The position numbers and the translations under genes are program-made. The notes beneath the pieces were generated by a model. That model saw only the letters and a program-made list of their open reading frames with translations, was not told the origin of the DNA and did not search any database. A DNA stretch of 64,000 bases, taken from contig JAIWNI010000114.1 of NCBI GenBank assembly GCA_025331435.1, positions 24,826-88,825 on the forward strand, written 5' to 3'. This stretch comes from Choanephora cucurbitarum. Taxonomy: Eukaryota; Mucoromycota; Mucoromycetes; Mucorales; Choanephoraceae. Each line of letters starts with the position of its first letter. Position 1 is the stretch's first letter. This document shows, in pieces, positions 1 to 11,150 of the stretch.

Positions 1-1791
1 CAATCAGGCCAAGATATCTGTGAACTTATTGAAGAAGAGGAATTGCTAGACCCTGTAGTTCAATGGGGTATTCAAGACACACAGTGGCCAATGACTTCTG
101 ATAGTCCTCAAGGAAACTATCCCAGTGTAGCATCAGTGCGCTTGTTGACTGTCATGGCACAAGGAAGCAAAAAAGTTGCTGAAACGATTGTGGACAAAGC
201 TATAGGCACACTACGTTTTGTGTTAACCTCACCCGAAATCGCCGCCACTGCTAACTTGAAACAGAGAGCCTATGCACTTCAGCTTGAAACACTCAAATTA
301 GTTCGCATATTGGCTTGTTACGGATTTATCGTTCCGACGTTAGAGGATCTGCAGGAACCTGTCATGGATTGGTTGCGTGCATCGTTGCGCTCAGCGGATG
401 ATGAAAACGACGTATATGCGAGTGTACGTGCAGCTACAGCTATTGGCTTACTGGAGGTTTTGTTACATGCAGCTGCTGATCCTCACAAGACAACGCCAGC
501 CCATGCAATCGATTGGCATCAGCCCACAGCTTATTTACCTGCTGTATTAGCTGTCTTGAGAGCAAACCGAAAACAATTACATCAAGTGCTCTATGAATCT
601 GCTTTAGGTTATTTGGGTACCTGGGCTTCTTATGCCAGCCTGTTTCCTCCACCTGCAGACATGATTCGTGAAGTATGGAAAGCTGTTTTTGAGGAACAAG
701 ATGAAGACCAGATTGTATCAGCTTCAACCACAAACCATGGCTTGCTTCGCTACATTCAATGGCTTGTTGCCTATAGTTCACAAATTGTGTGTACTGACCT
801 TTCTGAAGCTGCACAAAAGGCTCTGTTGTCCACTCCTTTAATGAATTTGCTTCAAGAGCGCTGTACTCAAGACCTTCATAGTCGCTATGCATTGTGGATA
901 TGGGCAAGTCATACAAGTGAGCAAAAATGGAGAAGCGATGACACATTAGTGCAAATGTCGGAACTGCAGTCTGGTATTCGCAGCAAAGTGCAGGCAGCAG
1001 CGGACTTGGTTGAAACGTGGTTGGCGCAGAATCTATTGCAGCTTTGTCTATCTGACCAGCTACCGAATGATTTGAAACCATTTTACTTTTCAGCGCAACC
1101 AGATCAACTTACCATCTCAAAGGCCTTGTTTGACCATGACGGTCGACCTCTCAAGTCCCTTATGTATCTCTGTCAACCATCTCAAGCCGAACAAGACACA
1201 AGTGCGTTTATTCTATCACCTATTGATGCTCTCTATCATCTTGATAAATCGACACTGGCACAAAAGAGTCAAGCAAGTGCAGTCAGTATTGTGTCTCAGA
1301 CATTGAACTTTGCGGACAAGTCGGTCAAGATAGATCCTAACACGGCTATTGTTAGTCTGATGAAGATCTTTTTAATTGGTGACCGAGAAGGAAGACAGGC
1401 GGATATGATGTCTGAACGTGAAATCTTTTGGGATGTGCCTGAGGTAGATGATTGGTTAGATAAGTACTGTTCATACTCAACTACATTGAGTTGTTTAGAG
1501 AACGCATGGCAAGCGTCATCTCAATACATTCGACAAGCTAAAGTACCTTTCTACCAATTCTATCAAGGCTTTGTGGCTCAATATGCAGCTGTATCGTTAG
1601 GTCATCATGGATTTGCTCGCCTGTTAGTTTATCTTTTGAGCCAGATTGATGTTGTTGACTATCGCCACCTTGTGTTTGCTGATTATAGAGATATTCTGCC
1701 GACACTCAAGGTACGCCAGGATGAGTTGCCTTCATTGACTCATTCTCAGCTTCAGACACTCTCAGACGCAGGTCTCCACCTTTCACCCTAA
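1..1791 (+). CDS. RNA polymerase II-associated protein 1-like (RPAP1), C-terminal part, 5' truncated by window edge
   Basis: The frame is open from base 1 and ends with TAA at 1789-1791, giving about 596 residues of C-terminal sequence with no intron. No in-frame start is needed because the gene runs off the left edge. The protein is a long alpha-helical, repeat-like chain without membrane segments or signal peptide. Its last third, with the segments FYQGFVAQYAAVSLGHHGFA and VVDYRHLVFADY, resembles the conserved C-terminal region of RPAP1. In other eukaryotes RPAP1 helps assembly or nuclear import of RNA polymerase II and works with Mediator. The identification rests on recall of the family pattern, so it is good but not certain. 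The N-terminal RPAP1 domains lie outside the window. The next gene is on the same strand about 330 bp downstream. Confidence 0.7.
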   Translation, partial: QSGQDICELIEEEELLDPVVQWGIQDTQWPMTSDSPQGNYPSVASVRLLTVMAQGSKKVAETIVDKAIGTLRFVLTSPEIAATANLKQRAYALQLETLKLVRILACYGFIVPTLEDLQEPVMDWLRASLRSADDENDVYASVRAATAIGLLEVLLHAAADPHKTTPAHAIDWHQPTAYLPAVLAVLRANRKQLHQVLYESALGYLGTWASYASLFPPPADMIREVWKAVFEEQDEDQIVSASTTNHGLLRYIQWLVAYSSQIVCTDLSEAAQKALLSTPLMNLLQERCTQDLHSRYALWIWASHTSEQKWRSDDTLVQMSELQSGIRSKVQAAADLVETWLAQNLLQLCLSDQLPNDLKPFYFSAQPDQLTISKALFDHDGRPLKSLMYLCQPSQAEQDTSAFILSPIDALYHLDKSTLAQKSQASAVSIVSQTLNFADKSVKIDPNTAIVSLMKIFLIGDREGRQADMMSEREIFWDVPEVDDWLDKYCSYSTTLSCLENAWQASSQYIRQAKVPFYQFYQGFVAQYAAVSLGHHGFARLLVYLLSQIDVVDYRHLVFADYRDILPTLKVRQDELPSLTHSQLQTLSDAGLHLSP

Positions 1792-2125
1792 TCTCTCTCT
1801 TTTCGAAAATAAAATATATAATGTATATTACCACGTGTTGCAGTTTCTATATTTTTTGAAACAATGTGACAATCTCACTCGATTCTTGAATTCCAAAATA
1901 AAATTTCAGGGATTAATTTTTTTTTTGAATTCAATATGTAAGACAATAAGAAGCTAAACTTGTCAACAAAAAAAAACCCCAATTTTTTTTCTTATGTAAA
2001 TAAACAACTATTCGTCGGCTGCTTGTCCGTGCTTTCATATAAATATGCACTCATTTCTGTTTCGTTTGCTTTCTCTTTCTTTCTCTTTATACATACTTTT
2101 TTCTAAAATCTCATCTTAACATACA
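1792..2125 (+). promoter_or_regulatory. Intergenic region with probable promoter of the small zinc-ribbon gene
   Basis: This gap holds AT-rich 3' flanking DNA of the RPAP1-like gene and then a TATA-like stretch (CATATAAATATGC near 2036-2048). A CT-rich leader (about 2060-2100) leads into the ATG at 2126. TATA-to-ATG distance is about 85 bp, typical of promoters in this window. No other open frame is convincing here. Confidence 0.4.
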
Positions 2126-2395
2126 ATGGACTGTTATCTTTCACCACCTTCTTCACCTGTCTTGGGTCATCGTGCAATTTGCGGTGAATGTGATAAGCCA
2201 TTAGCTTCTGACTGGTTTTGTTCAAACTGCCATATGAAATGCTCAACATGCAATCGTTTTCTTGGAAAGGATGAGTATTGTACTCGGTGCTGGACATTTG
2301 ATCCTTTCTCTCGACAACTTTTTCCAAAATACCTCCCATTTTCGGGATTGCCTTCTCCTACCAACTCAACAACCAAAAAGCCAAAATCTGCTTGA
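2126..2395 (+). CDS. Small protein with tandem double-CxxC zinc-ribbon-like modules, function unknown
   Basis: An intronless frame of 89 residues. Eight cysteines between residues 19 and 55 make two copies of the same module: CGEC, nine residues, CSNC, then three residues, CSTC, nine residues, CTRC. This regular CxxC-x9-CxxC spacing, repeated after only three residues, is what a pair of small zinc knuckles or a double zinc ribbon would look like. The C-terminus is proline, serine and lysine rich and probably disordered. There is no signal peptide or membrane segment. I do not recognise a named family. The regular spacing and the plausible promoter (TATA-like box, CT-rich leader) make a real gene likely. 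Zinc binding is inferred from the cysteines only. Confidence 0.6.
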   Translation: MDCYLSPPSSPVLGHRAICGECDKPLASDWFCSNCHMKCSTCNRFLGKDEYCTRCWTFDPFSRQLFPKYLPFSGLPSPTNSTTKKPKSA

Positions 2396-3841
2396 TCTCC
2401 TTTTTTTTTATTTTATTTTATCTCTGTACAATATTCTATCTTAAGTTTGTATTATAATTATAGCCTCCTCTTCTTACTAGAAGCATCATGATCATATACC
2501 AATCCCACATAATAAATAATAAAAAAACACAAAACATCTTGTTCTATAACGTGCTCTCTTTTACAACATGTCTAAGTTTATCTTAATTTGTACAACAAAG
2601 CTCAAGACTCCCAAAAAAAAAAGGGAATATAAAAAAAACTGCACGTAATATGTAGATGCATAAAACTTAGTACCACACGCACTGCAGTTTTGAACATAAA
2701 CGATCTTTTCTCATACACTCAACTAAAACGTTAACTGCGCGCGACGAAATCTCGGGCCCTTTACTTCTTTTTTTTCTAATCGAGACAAATCTTCCTTTTT
2801 CTGAGTTAATCTGGTTGAGCCGCATTTAATTACGCTAGGCGATTGAATGGACAAGTTTAAAGTGAATTTAAAGAAAATTAGAAAAAAATGAAGACCGACT
2901 ATTTACTCGCGTGCATGTATATGTTTATTTGCGCATTGCATAGACATGATTTTTCCGACCCTTTTTTTTTTTCTAAAACAAAGAGGTTAGGCTGAATTAT
3001 GGTTTGTAATACTCAAAATTAAGAAGCACGATGATGAGGGTTCTCGATAGTTCGGTCCGACTAATGACTAAAATGTCAATGTATTACAGAATTACTATTT
3101 TTGATAAACAATCAGTGTTTGTAGGATTCAAGAATATAAAAAAGAAAGCTTTGACTTTTGTGATACGATATAGCAATTGACTGTAAAAGAACATCGTCTC
3201 TACTTCTTCAATACATTGTTGGCCTATAGACTCATACGTAATGCACTATGTAGGTGGGTTTGATGCAATATAAAGATAATTCGTTCGGGTCCTCAAAAAG
3301 AAAGAAAAGGCGTGTCTGACGAGTATACTTTTTGGTATTTATAAAAATGTAATCATTTCACTGCATTAGCTGACTTTTTTTTTTTTTAAAAAAAAAAGAG
3401 AAACTAGAGCTTTTGTCAAGCCTTAAAGTTTCCTTTATTGTAGGTTACTCTAACATTTACTCAAAAGAGAGTACAAAATGAGGGTTCGCAAGAGTTATAA
3501 ATGATGAGTTTTAAAATCAAATTCCAAGAAAAAGAAGAGTGTTATTTCATTATTCTTTGAAAAGTGTTAACCAAAAAAAAAATACTACCTACAATTCATG
3601 TCTGTTTCACTCAAACCATGCATCTCATATAAGAACCGTTACTTCGTCAAGTTAACGATAAGTAAGCTGTACGTAAATTGGGTCGAGTATGCATATGCAT
3701 CACTGGGTTCAAAAAACCATGATTTACTAAAGATGACTATCATATGCATTACAGTGCCTCCACCCCCAATTTTCGTAAACCTAAAAACAGAATTCATTTT
3801 GATCTCCGCCTAATTTTCAAAAGAAGATTACAGCATTCTCA
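2396..3841. other. Intergenic, AT-rich, no gene recognised
   Basis: About 1.4 kb with many A and T runs, short open frames without codon structure, and no RNA gene I can support. It ends at the left boundary of the Tc1/mariner element. The region is probably 3' flanking DNA and transposon-rich spacer. Confidence 0.5.
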
Positions 3842-3872
3842 TACAGTGTGAACCGAAATAAGCTGCGGATTT
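3842..3872 (+). repeat. Left terminal inverted repeat of the Tc1/mariner element (with TA duplication)
   Basis: Starts with the TA target base pair followed by CAGTGTGAACCG. It matches the reverse complement of 4639-4669 at 29 of 31 positions. Confidence 0.88.
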
Positions 3873-4667
3873 ACAAACTCCACGATTTAAACACGTAACC
3901 CATTGTTGTTCTTTGTTAGTCTTTCCATCACTCTTTTCTCAATAAACATACGAAAATAAGCACTTCAACAGTTATCCAAAGAAGCTAGCAAGCATCTTTC
4001 CGAATAAAGTTATAATAGATGAGCTGGCGCTTTTATGTATCAAAATAACATTGCTCAGATCGCCAGAGATCTTAACCTTCCTGAATCAACCGTACGAGTA
4101 GCTCATGAAAGATTTCAGCAAACAAAGACCACTCTTCCTTAAGCTTCAAGCGGGAGGAAAAGACTTCTTTCTCAGATTGATTTGAACGCGTTTGAGACAA
4201 GCGTTCGTCGTCGACCTGCTGAATCAATCAGGGCTCAACATCGTCATTTTTGAGTTCTGGCAAGAAAGTCTCTTTGACCGCTTTTCGAGTAGCCTTGGGT
4301 CGTATGAACTTCAAATCGTGTGTCGCAACAATAAAGCCAGCTCTGAAGCCCAGACATAAAGACTCACGTTTGGCTTGGGTTCTGTGATGGTATGAGGATG
4401 CTTTCATGCAAATGATGTTGGCCCTCTTGTGGTACAACATGGATCAATGGATCAAGAAGTATTTGTTCAATGTTTGGTTGATTGTTGCCTTCCCTGGATT
4501 GAAAAAGAGTCTGTAAAGACCGATATTGACTACATATTGCAGGAAGACATTGCTCCATGCCATGTAGGAGCATACTCCAGGTGTTTTAAGATGAACATCC
4601 TTCATGGTGCAAGGTACTCCATTAAATTTAATTTTTAAAAATCCGCAACTTATTTCCGTTCACACTG
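3844..4667 (+). mobile_element. Internally deleted Tc1/mariner element with intact TIRs and TA target duplication
   Basis: The element begins CAGTGTGAAC and ends GTTCACACTG, and is flanked on each side by TA, the duplicated target of Tc1/mariner elements. The 31-bp ends (3842-3872 and 4639-4669, counting the TA) match as inverted repeats with two mismatches. Total length is 824 bp, much shorter than the roughly 1.3-1.6 kb of complete elements. The interior holds pieces of a Tc1-type transposase on the plus strand in several frames. It is therefore a defective copy that could move only if a full element supplies transposase. Confidence 0.88.
4030..4636 (+). pseudogene. Decayed Tc1-type transposase
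   Basis: Pieces of a Tc1 transposase can be read in order on the plus strand. First comes a helix-turn-helix like piece (IARDLNLPESTVRVAHERF, about 4054-4110). A segment ending KPALKPRHKDSRLAWVL follows, about 4258-4385. Then a piece beginning VMV and a stop, GCFHANDVGPLVVQHGSMD, runs from about 4384 to 4446. The last is a DDE-like piece around EDIAPCH near 4543-4563. The join at about 4385 drops the section that normally holds the first catalytic aspartate. A TGA at 4393-4395 sits where the family has tryptophan. Several frame changes and stops occur elsewhere. The gene is clearly dead. Confidence 0.75.
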
Positions 4668-4669
4668 TA
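4639..4669 (-). repeat. Right terminal inverted repeat of the Tc1/mariner element (with TA duplication)
   Basis: Ends CGTTCACACTG followed by TA. It pairs with 3842-3872, with two mismatches in 31 positions. Confidence 0.88.
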
Positions 4670-6559
4670 CTAGTACATATTCTTGTCTGAGGATCTCATG
4701 CAATTCTGGGAGAATTCACTTTTTGGATTCTTAAATTTATGTTAGCAGTGTATTGTGTTTGGTTTGGAGACGACAGAGGAGACATATTTGACGAAATCAA
4801 TGAGCAAGTGTACACCTTTGAGATGGCGGTCGAAAAGGATGGATATCTATTCCAAAAGAGACTACTTGAACAGAAATCTTACTTAGTGCTTTTATGCCTC
4901 TGGGTTAAGGGTAAGCCTGTGTAACGTTAAGCTTTGTATTCAAAAGATAATTGATATTCAGATCTCCCACAACTCTTTATCAGAAATGTCATGTCCACAA
5001 AAGTATATCGACAAAAAAATCAAGATCAAGACAACTGTGAAGAATCATGAGTTTCTCTCCAGCAACTCTGTCAACGATTGGACCTTCAAGAACTATTTCA
5101 TATGGACTGAAGACATTTTGCTTAGACGCATAAAGTCGTATTGCGGCATTTTGCCTATTTTGCTGACAATAGATTGGGTCTTGGCATAACGTCTCTCTAT
5201 CTGCTGTCTTTTATCCTCAATTTGTGCACATGAAATGCATTTTAGTGATATGCAACACCAATATAAAAATGATAAGCCTAACTCGATTAGATCAAACCAT
5301 CAGTTTATTTCTCAAAGGTGCAAGAAAAAGGCAATAGTATACAGAAAGAGAAATGAGTTGTCGGACTTGATAAGCTCTTTCTCCTATTCTCAATTTAAGT
5401 AAGTTGACCTAAAAAAGCAAATGAGATGATTGACATGCTTATACAAATAAAGAAGTTTTAGTTGACGTTCTATAAGCAGCAACAACTAGCTTATTAATAG
5501 AAATTCAAGACACCGACATTGCTTGGATAATATTCAATATGAGTTGATAGACCATCGATCAGAAAACTTTGTAGTCGCTAGATATACTTGTTAATTTCAT
5601 TGTTAGACAAAGTTGGTATTGCAATGTGAGTTGTTATGGCCTAGAATCTCAACAACGGGCTTCTTTACGTTTATGTCATAAATAGAAAATTTTGTATGAC
5701 AATAATATAAAAACTTGCATATGAATGTGTTAATACACATAACGAACTAACATCTCCCCTGCTCTCCGTACACAGACCTGATTTTCTAATTAAGCGGAGA
5801 GATACAATGCATTTCTCCTTTAAGTCAAAGATCAAAACTCATTCTTGCATCAGCTTTTTTTTGTCTATCTCTCTCTCCTTTTTTATGTCAAACTCTAATA
5901 AAATGAGTAGTGTTTGTCTCGTTTTGTAAAGAGAAGGGAAGAGGGTTTCTTTCTTATTGAAGCTCCAAAAAGAGCTGAATGGCTAACGATTTGGAACGAA
6001 AACTCGTGAGAGACGAATAAAAGAATTTTTTTTATGGCACTGAGACATACTGGTCTATCCCTTCAGCATATAAGAATTAAGAAGAGATAAGTGTGTCATG
6101 AAGCTAGGTACTGCAGTTTGAAGGAGACTATAGTTAGAATAACATTCGAAAACTAAACATGCACACTTGTTGTGGAGGCCTTGCAGTTTTATAATTTCAA
6201 TGACTTGTCACAGACCAAAAAAAAGTCAAAAGCTCGACTGAAAAGAAATCTTAGCCAAATCAGAACGCTTTGTTCTTCGAGAAAAAAAAATATAACATCA
6301 ACAACAGGCTACAAAATCGGAGTGGCGATCTTTTTAGCACTTCCAATGTTTTCCTTTATTAGCTCATCAAGATATGATTGTTGCTTTAATCAGCAACTTT
6401 GCTGTGTTGTTAGTGTCTTTAGAAAGCATAAGGCTACTTTTTGATATGTTACAGTTAGCCCTGTTATCCTCCCCTCTCCTTTCATCTCAAACATATTCCT
6501 TTATAACTCTCTAAATTAGCCATGCGAGGTTTTGTATTGTGATCTTCGGGAGAAGAAGG
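4670..6559. other. Gene-poor spacer, no functional gene recognised
   Basis: About 1.9 kb. Short open frames (for example 4739-4924, 4986-5189 and 6172-6444) show no family resemblance, no spliced extension and no promoter-like context. The stretch next to 6560 may be the scrambled 3' part of the decayed RuvC-type frame on the minus strand, but I cannot follow it. Confidence 0.4.
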
Positions 6560-7560
6560 TACCTATTTGGGATTGTTTACTTGCTTAGTGTCAACAACGT
6601 TGTTCTTGCCATATTTTTTATTTCCATGCAACAATCTCTTTTATACTTCATAAGCAGCTTTTTGTTTCTTGACGTAGACCTAGAACTTTGATTTTGATGA
6701 CTAACGTTCTTTGTCATAATAGTCAGAGATGGGTTTGTGATCTTGAAGTCTTGCTCTGGCAGTATCTGCAAAGTGATTTATGTTGTAAGCTATAATATTC
6801 AGTCAAAGGTGTTTCGTATTCTTTGCGGATTGCTATGTTTATTAGAAGAGTCAACAGCAAAAAGGATATCAGTGATCCGGGTATCAACGGTCATAAGTGC
6901 ACCACCATTGATATCTTCTATCAGATTGTTAAGAGTCAGTTCCACGTATCCTTTGCCTGTTTTTTTTAAGCTAAGTTGGATAGAGCATCCATCAGTTTGG
7001 ATATGTTTTCTGTTGAATAGGTAACGGAGTCGGCTTACGGTATGTCAAAACCATACTGCAAGCAACCAGAGTTTTCTTTTGTCCGTAGATAACTTTTCTA
7101 ACGAATATACACCAATCTTTGTAAAATCAAAAAAATGATAACAAGTGTGGTTAAAACCATCACTAGACTTTTTTTTCCTGTGCCAACATTCTCCTTAGCT
7201 ACTGATCTAGCAATCTCATAGAATGGCTGTTCGTTGATGCGTATGTACTTTGGAGCACAACCATGCAAAGGAAATAGAGAAAAGTAGGGCGCACCATATA
7301 AGTGAGTATATTCTAATAGAACCACCTGAAGTTTCCTTTAACTTTCTTGTAACAAAAGTACAAAAACCTACACGAGCGAGAGCATTTTCTTGAACGAAAT
7401 ATTGCTCCTCTCAACCTTGTTGAACTTGATAGAGTCATCTGAAGTACAGCTGAGAATACGCATGTAAGTTTGCTTCGGTAGGAGGCTTGTGTTCAGAAGC
7501 ATCGGATCTTGAGCCGTGTCTAAGCGATCATTGACCTAAGCTTCCATTAGCTTCGTTACC
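6560..7560 (-). pseudogene. Decayed RuvC-type nuclease-like open frame (TnpB/Fanzor-like family), pseudogene
   Basis: Read on the minus strand, fragments appear in the order expected for a repetitive Mucoromycota family of TnpB/Fanzor-like proteins. They are HKPPTEANLHAYSQLYF near 7500, APYFSLFPLHGCAPKYIRI near 7250, FDFTKIGVYSLEKL near 7110, IQTDGCSIQLSLKK near 6990 and GGALMTVDTRITDILFAVD near 6880. Then come RKEYETPLTEYYSL near 6815 and VYVKKQKAAYEV near 6665. The piece VDTRITDIL sits where a RuvC-I motif (acidic residue followed by a loop) would be. Pieces lie in different frames with stops between them, so the gene is dead. The family link is from memory of such proteins and needs a search. 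Decay itself is plain to see. Confidence 0.42.
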
Positions 7561-8562
7561 TTCAACACAAGAAAGCCAAGGAGAAGGACAATTATTTTTA
7601 ATTGAGAGCATGTTTAGTTAACAACTTTCTTTGCAATACTAATGAATAATCACCACTGTAGAATTCACTACTGCTCTTTATACCAATTTCAAAAGGAATG
7701 AAGTTTTTTTTTGACTCATAATTATCAACTGTATTGTCTCTAACTAGTGTCTCATATTGCTTTGCCATCGACGAGACGATTGCTGGGAAATCCTGGCTTT
7801 TGTAGTCCTTGATCCGAAGCTAAAACTTTCTTTCAAATTCCTTAAAGCATTCCTGCTTCATACAGGAACGGTGGAAAAGAGGTTAGGATACAGAGAATAA
7901 GATACAACGGAAGACTGTTATCATTCTTCAATTAAGGCAGCAAACACAGCACCAGCATAAGCTACTCAATTTGTGTGTGCAACAATCTCTTGCAATTTCT
8001 TGATGAATCCTTCAAACAGGCAAACGTTTTTCAAGTTTAGTACAAATCACAAACACTGGTTATGGCTTGGCTACTCTACTTGATCAGCAGTTAGTTAACC
8101 GACTTTTTGTTTTAATCTTGTGCAACTAGTGATCGTTGATTAAATTTCTCTTTTCTGACAGCCTAGCTTAGACATCAATAGTATCAATTCTCGGTTTGAA
8201 TTGATGATCACTGTCATAAATTTGTTACCAGCATTTTTGAAGTTTTGCACAAACTTAAAGTACTTAAGGTCATGGTGATGTAATGAATAATCCTTTAATC
8301 CACACTGTCATCCACTTCTATTTGGACAGCTCGGGCTAATTGTATAAGAGTAAATCAACTTGAAAGTACATTTTCAACAACCAAATGCTTATCAATAGAG
8401 AATTAAAGAATTGTAACTGAATTTTCGGTGAATTAGACTAGCATTTTCTTTTTAAATACGCTGAAGTTGAAATTAAATGCATACCAAGATGAACAATGAT
8501 CAATCAAATTTGACTCTCTTTTCTTTTCTTGTGGGGAAACTTTCTCTTCTATTTTTTTCTCT
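7561..8562. other. Intergenic region upstream of the dynamin-related gene
   Basis: About 1 kb with no coding signal that I can support on either strand. The last 50 bp before the ATG at 8563 are a CT-rich leader (TCTCTTTTCTTTTC and similar), the usual leader type in this window. Confidence 0.4.
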
Positions 8563-11059
8563 ATGCCTGATCATATCATTGGATTGATCAACAAAATACA
8601 AGATGCGCTTGTATCTATTGGCGGCAATGAAAGTCTCGATTTACCCCAGATTATCACAGTAGGAGAACAGAGTTCAGGCAAGTCTTCTGTTTTGGAGCAT
8701 ATTGTCCAACGCGACTTTTTGCCCCGAGGTAGCGGTATCGTCACGCGCCGACCATTAGTATTGCAGCTAATCACCAGTCAACATGGAGATGACTACGCCG
8801 AGTTTCTACACTTGCCTCAACAGAAGTTCTTTGACTTTGATCAAGTACGGGCCGAGATTGCAAACGAAACTGATCGTATAGCGGGGACCAACAAAGGCAT
8901 TTCACGATCGCCCATTCATTTGAAGATCTATTCCAAGAACGTTCTTAATTTGACTTTGATTGATCTACCTGGACTGACAAAGGTAGGTACTTAAGTTCAC
9001 ATGTACGCGGATATGGATAGCTGCTTATGCATATACACTTGTTTTATCTTTGATTTGTCAACATTCAAAAGATACCGATAGGTAAAAAAAAAGGAAACCA
9101 AGAGAGGAAGAGAGAGAGTTCAAGTTTAACTAAATTGGCTTCTTTATTAGGTGATCAACCTCATGACATTGACGTTCAGATTCGAAAGTTAGTATTGGAC
9201 TATGTATCAAAGTCAAACAGGTAAACACTACTTTTCTTTTACACTCTCAATTCAAATAACGAATATCTTTTCAAGCATCATCTTGGCCGTAACCCCTGCA
9301 AACGCAGACCTTGCCAACTCCGATAGTCTCAAGTTAGCTAAGCAGATAGATCCTGCAGGACAAAGAACTATAGGTGTTCTGACCAAATTAGATCTTATGG
9401 ATGCAGGCACACACGCGTTAGATGTGTTGACGGGTAAGGCATTCCCGCTGAAACTCGGATTTATTGGGTTAGTCAATCGAAGCCAGCAGGACATTATTAC
9501 GAACAAATCGATGCAGGAAGCTATCAAGTCAGAGCAATTATTCTTCCAAAGCCACCCTTCATATAGAAATATCGCAGATCAATGTGGCTCATTATATCTG
9601 TCAAAGCAATTAAATAATGTAAGTCCTCTAATGCCGTAGTGTTATCAGTCAACCAAACTCAAGCTCTTCAAAGATTCTTGTCAACCATATTCGTCAAAAA
9701 CTACCTGACCTTCGTTCGAAATTAAGCTCACTTATTGGTCAAACTCAACATGAGTTAACACAGTATGGTGATCCTGCATTCCATGGTTCAGTTCATCAGG
9801 TAATTTTTGTCTCATCATTTCTCTATACAAGCACATTGGCTGGAAACGGTAACTAAAGATGAAGAGGGGGAAACCAATTAGGGATCATTGATATTGAGAT
9901 TATTGACGATGTTTTCAAACGAATTCATATCGTCGATCCAAGGTACATCTGATATCTCTACCAAAGAACTATCAGGAGGTGCTCGTATCTACTTTATATT
10001 CAACTCTATCTTTGGACATGCATTGGATGCTATTCAACCTTGTTCCAATCTAACGAACGATGATATTCGAACAGCCATCCGTAACTCAACAGGGCCACGC
10101 TGTTCTCTTTTTGTGCCTGAAGCTGCTTTTGATTTGCTAGTCAGACCTCAAATCAAGCTGTTAGAAGCACCTAGCTTACGTTGCGTAGATTTAGCCTTTG
10201 AAGAGCTCTCAAAGATTTGCCATACATGTGGGACAAAGGAAATCACCCGTTTCCCACAATTACATGCTCAGCTAGTTGACGTTGTTTCCAGCTTGCTACA
10301 TGAACGATTGACACCTACTTCCGATTATGTTGAAAGTTTGATTGCTATTGAATGTGCTTATATCAATACAGATCATCCTGATTTTCCTGGTGCAGCTGGT
10401 GCTATGGCTGAGCTTCACAAGAGACATCGCGAGGAGGAAAAGGCAGAGAGAAAGAGAGCAGCTCGTCAACAGTTAATGCATCCCGACCAGCCACACCATA
10501 AGACGACACGATCCATGTCTATCACATCGATCGCATCTAATGCCTCGTCTCCTCCTAGAGATTCTTTTCTTAACGCTTTTTTCAATGGCAGCCAACATGC
10601 TATCAACAAGCCTTCGTTAGGGTTGTCTACAGAAGAGCGTTTCTCAAAGATGATGGCTTCCTTATCAGACGGACTGGATAACGAAATCAAGGTGACCACT
10701 AGTGAGAGAAACGACAAAGAAGTTGAATTGATCCGTACAGTATATCTTTTTACTTTCTTGTTGGTATATGATTTGCTTTTCTAATCATTTAAAAAAAAAC
10801 ATTAGGTTACTTAATTACAGCATATTTCAATATTGTACGTAAAACTATTCAAGATTTAGTACCCAAAGCTATTATGCATTTGCTAGTCAACTTTACAAAA
10901 GAAACAGTACAGAACCGACTTGTTTCTCATCTCTATCGAGAAGAACTATTTGCAAATCTTCTCCAAGAAGATCCAGCTATTGCAACAGAAAGAGAGAGAT
11001 GTAAAGCTATGTTGGAAGTATACAAAAATGTATTTTCATTGATCAGTGAAGCCATGTAG
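8563..11059 (+). CDS. DNM1: Dynamin-related GTPase, DNM1/DRP1 type (mitochondrial and peroxisomal fission)
   Basis: Exons: 8563-8982, 9072-9081, 9151-9220, 9276-9618, 9674-9799, 9882-10734, 10806-11059, giving 691 residues. The GTPase domain has the P-loop GEQSSGKSS (residues 34-42), DLPGLTK as G3 and TKLD as G4. Stalk motifs such as [14 protein letters not shown] and [11 protein letters not shown] follow, then a charged variable insert (about residues 460-540) and a GTPase effector domain in the last exon. There is no PH or proline-rich domain, so it is not a classical dynamin. The block [18 protein letters not shown] after the switch region fits Dnm1 better than Vps1. It acts as a GTP-driven spiral that cuts mitochondrial and peroxisomal membranes. 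Exon 2 is only 10 nt and supplies I-P-I and the first base of G in the conserved segment between LTK and GDQP. It converges on the carotenoid oxygenase gene, 92 bp apart. Confidence 0.9.
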
Positions 11060-11150
11060 TAAATAGAATAAATATGTAAATAGACAAATGAAAAGAAATG
11101 AAACTGATATTTAAGAAGAATAAAAAATAAGTAATATCTAACAGCTTGTT

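Noticed and set aside
440..1081. 213-codon open frame on the minus strand within the RPAP1-like gene
   Set aside because: It is antisense to a well-supported coding region and has no family resemblance.
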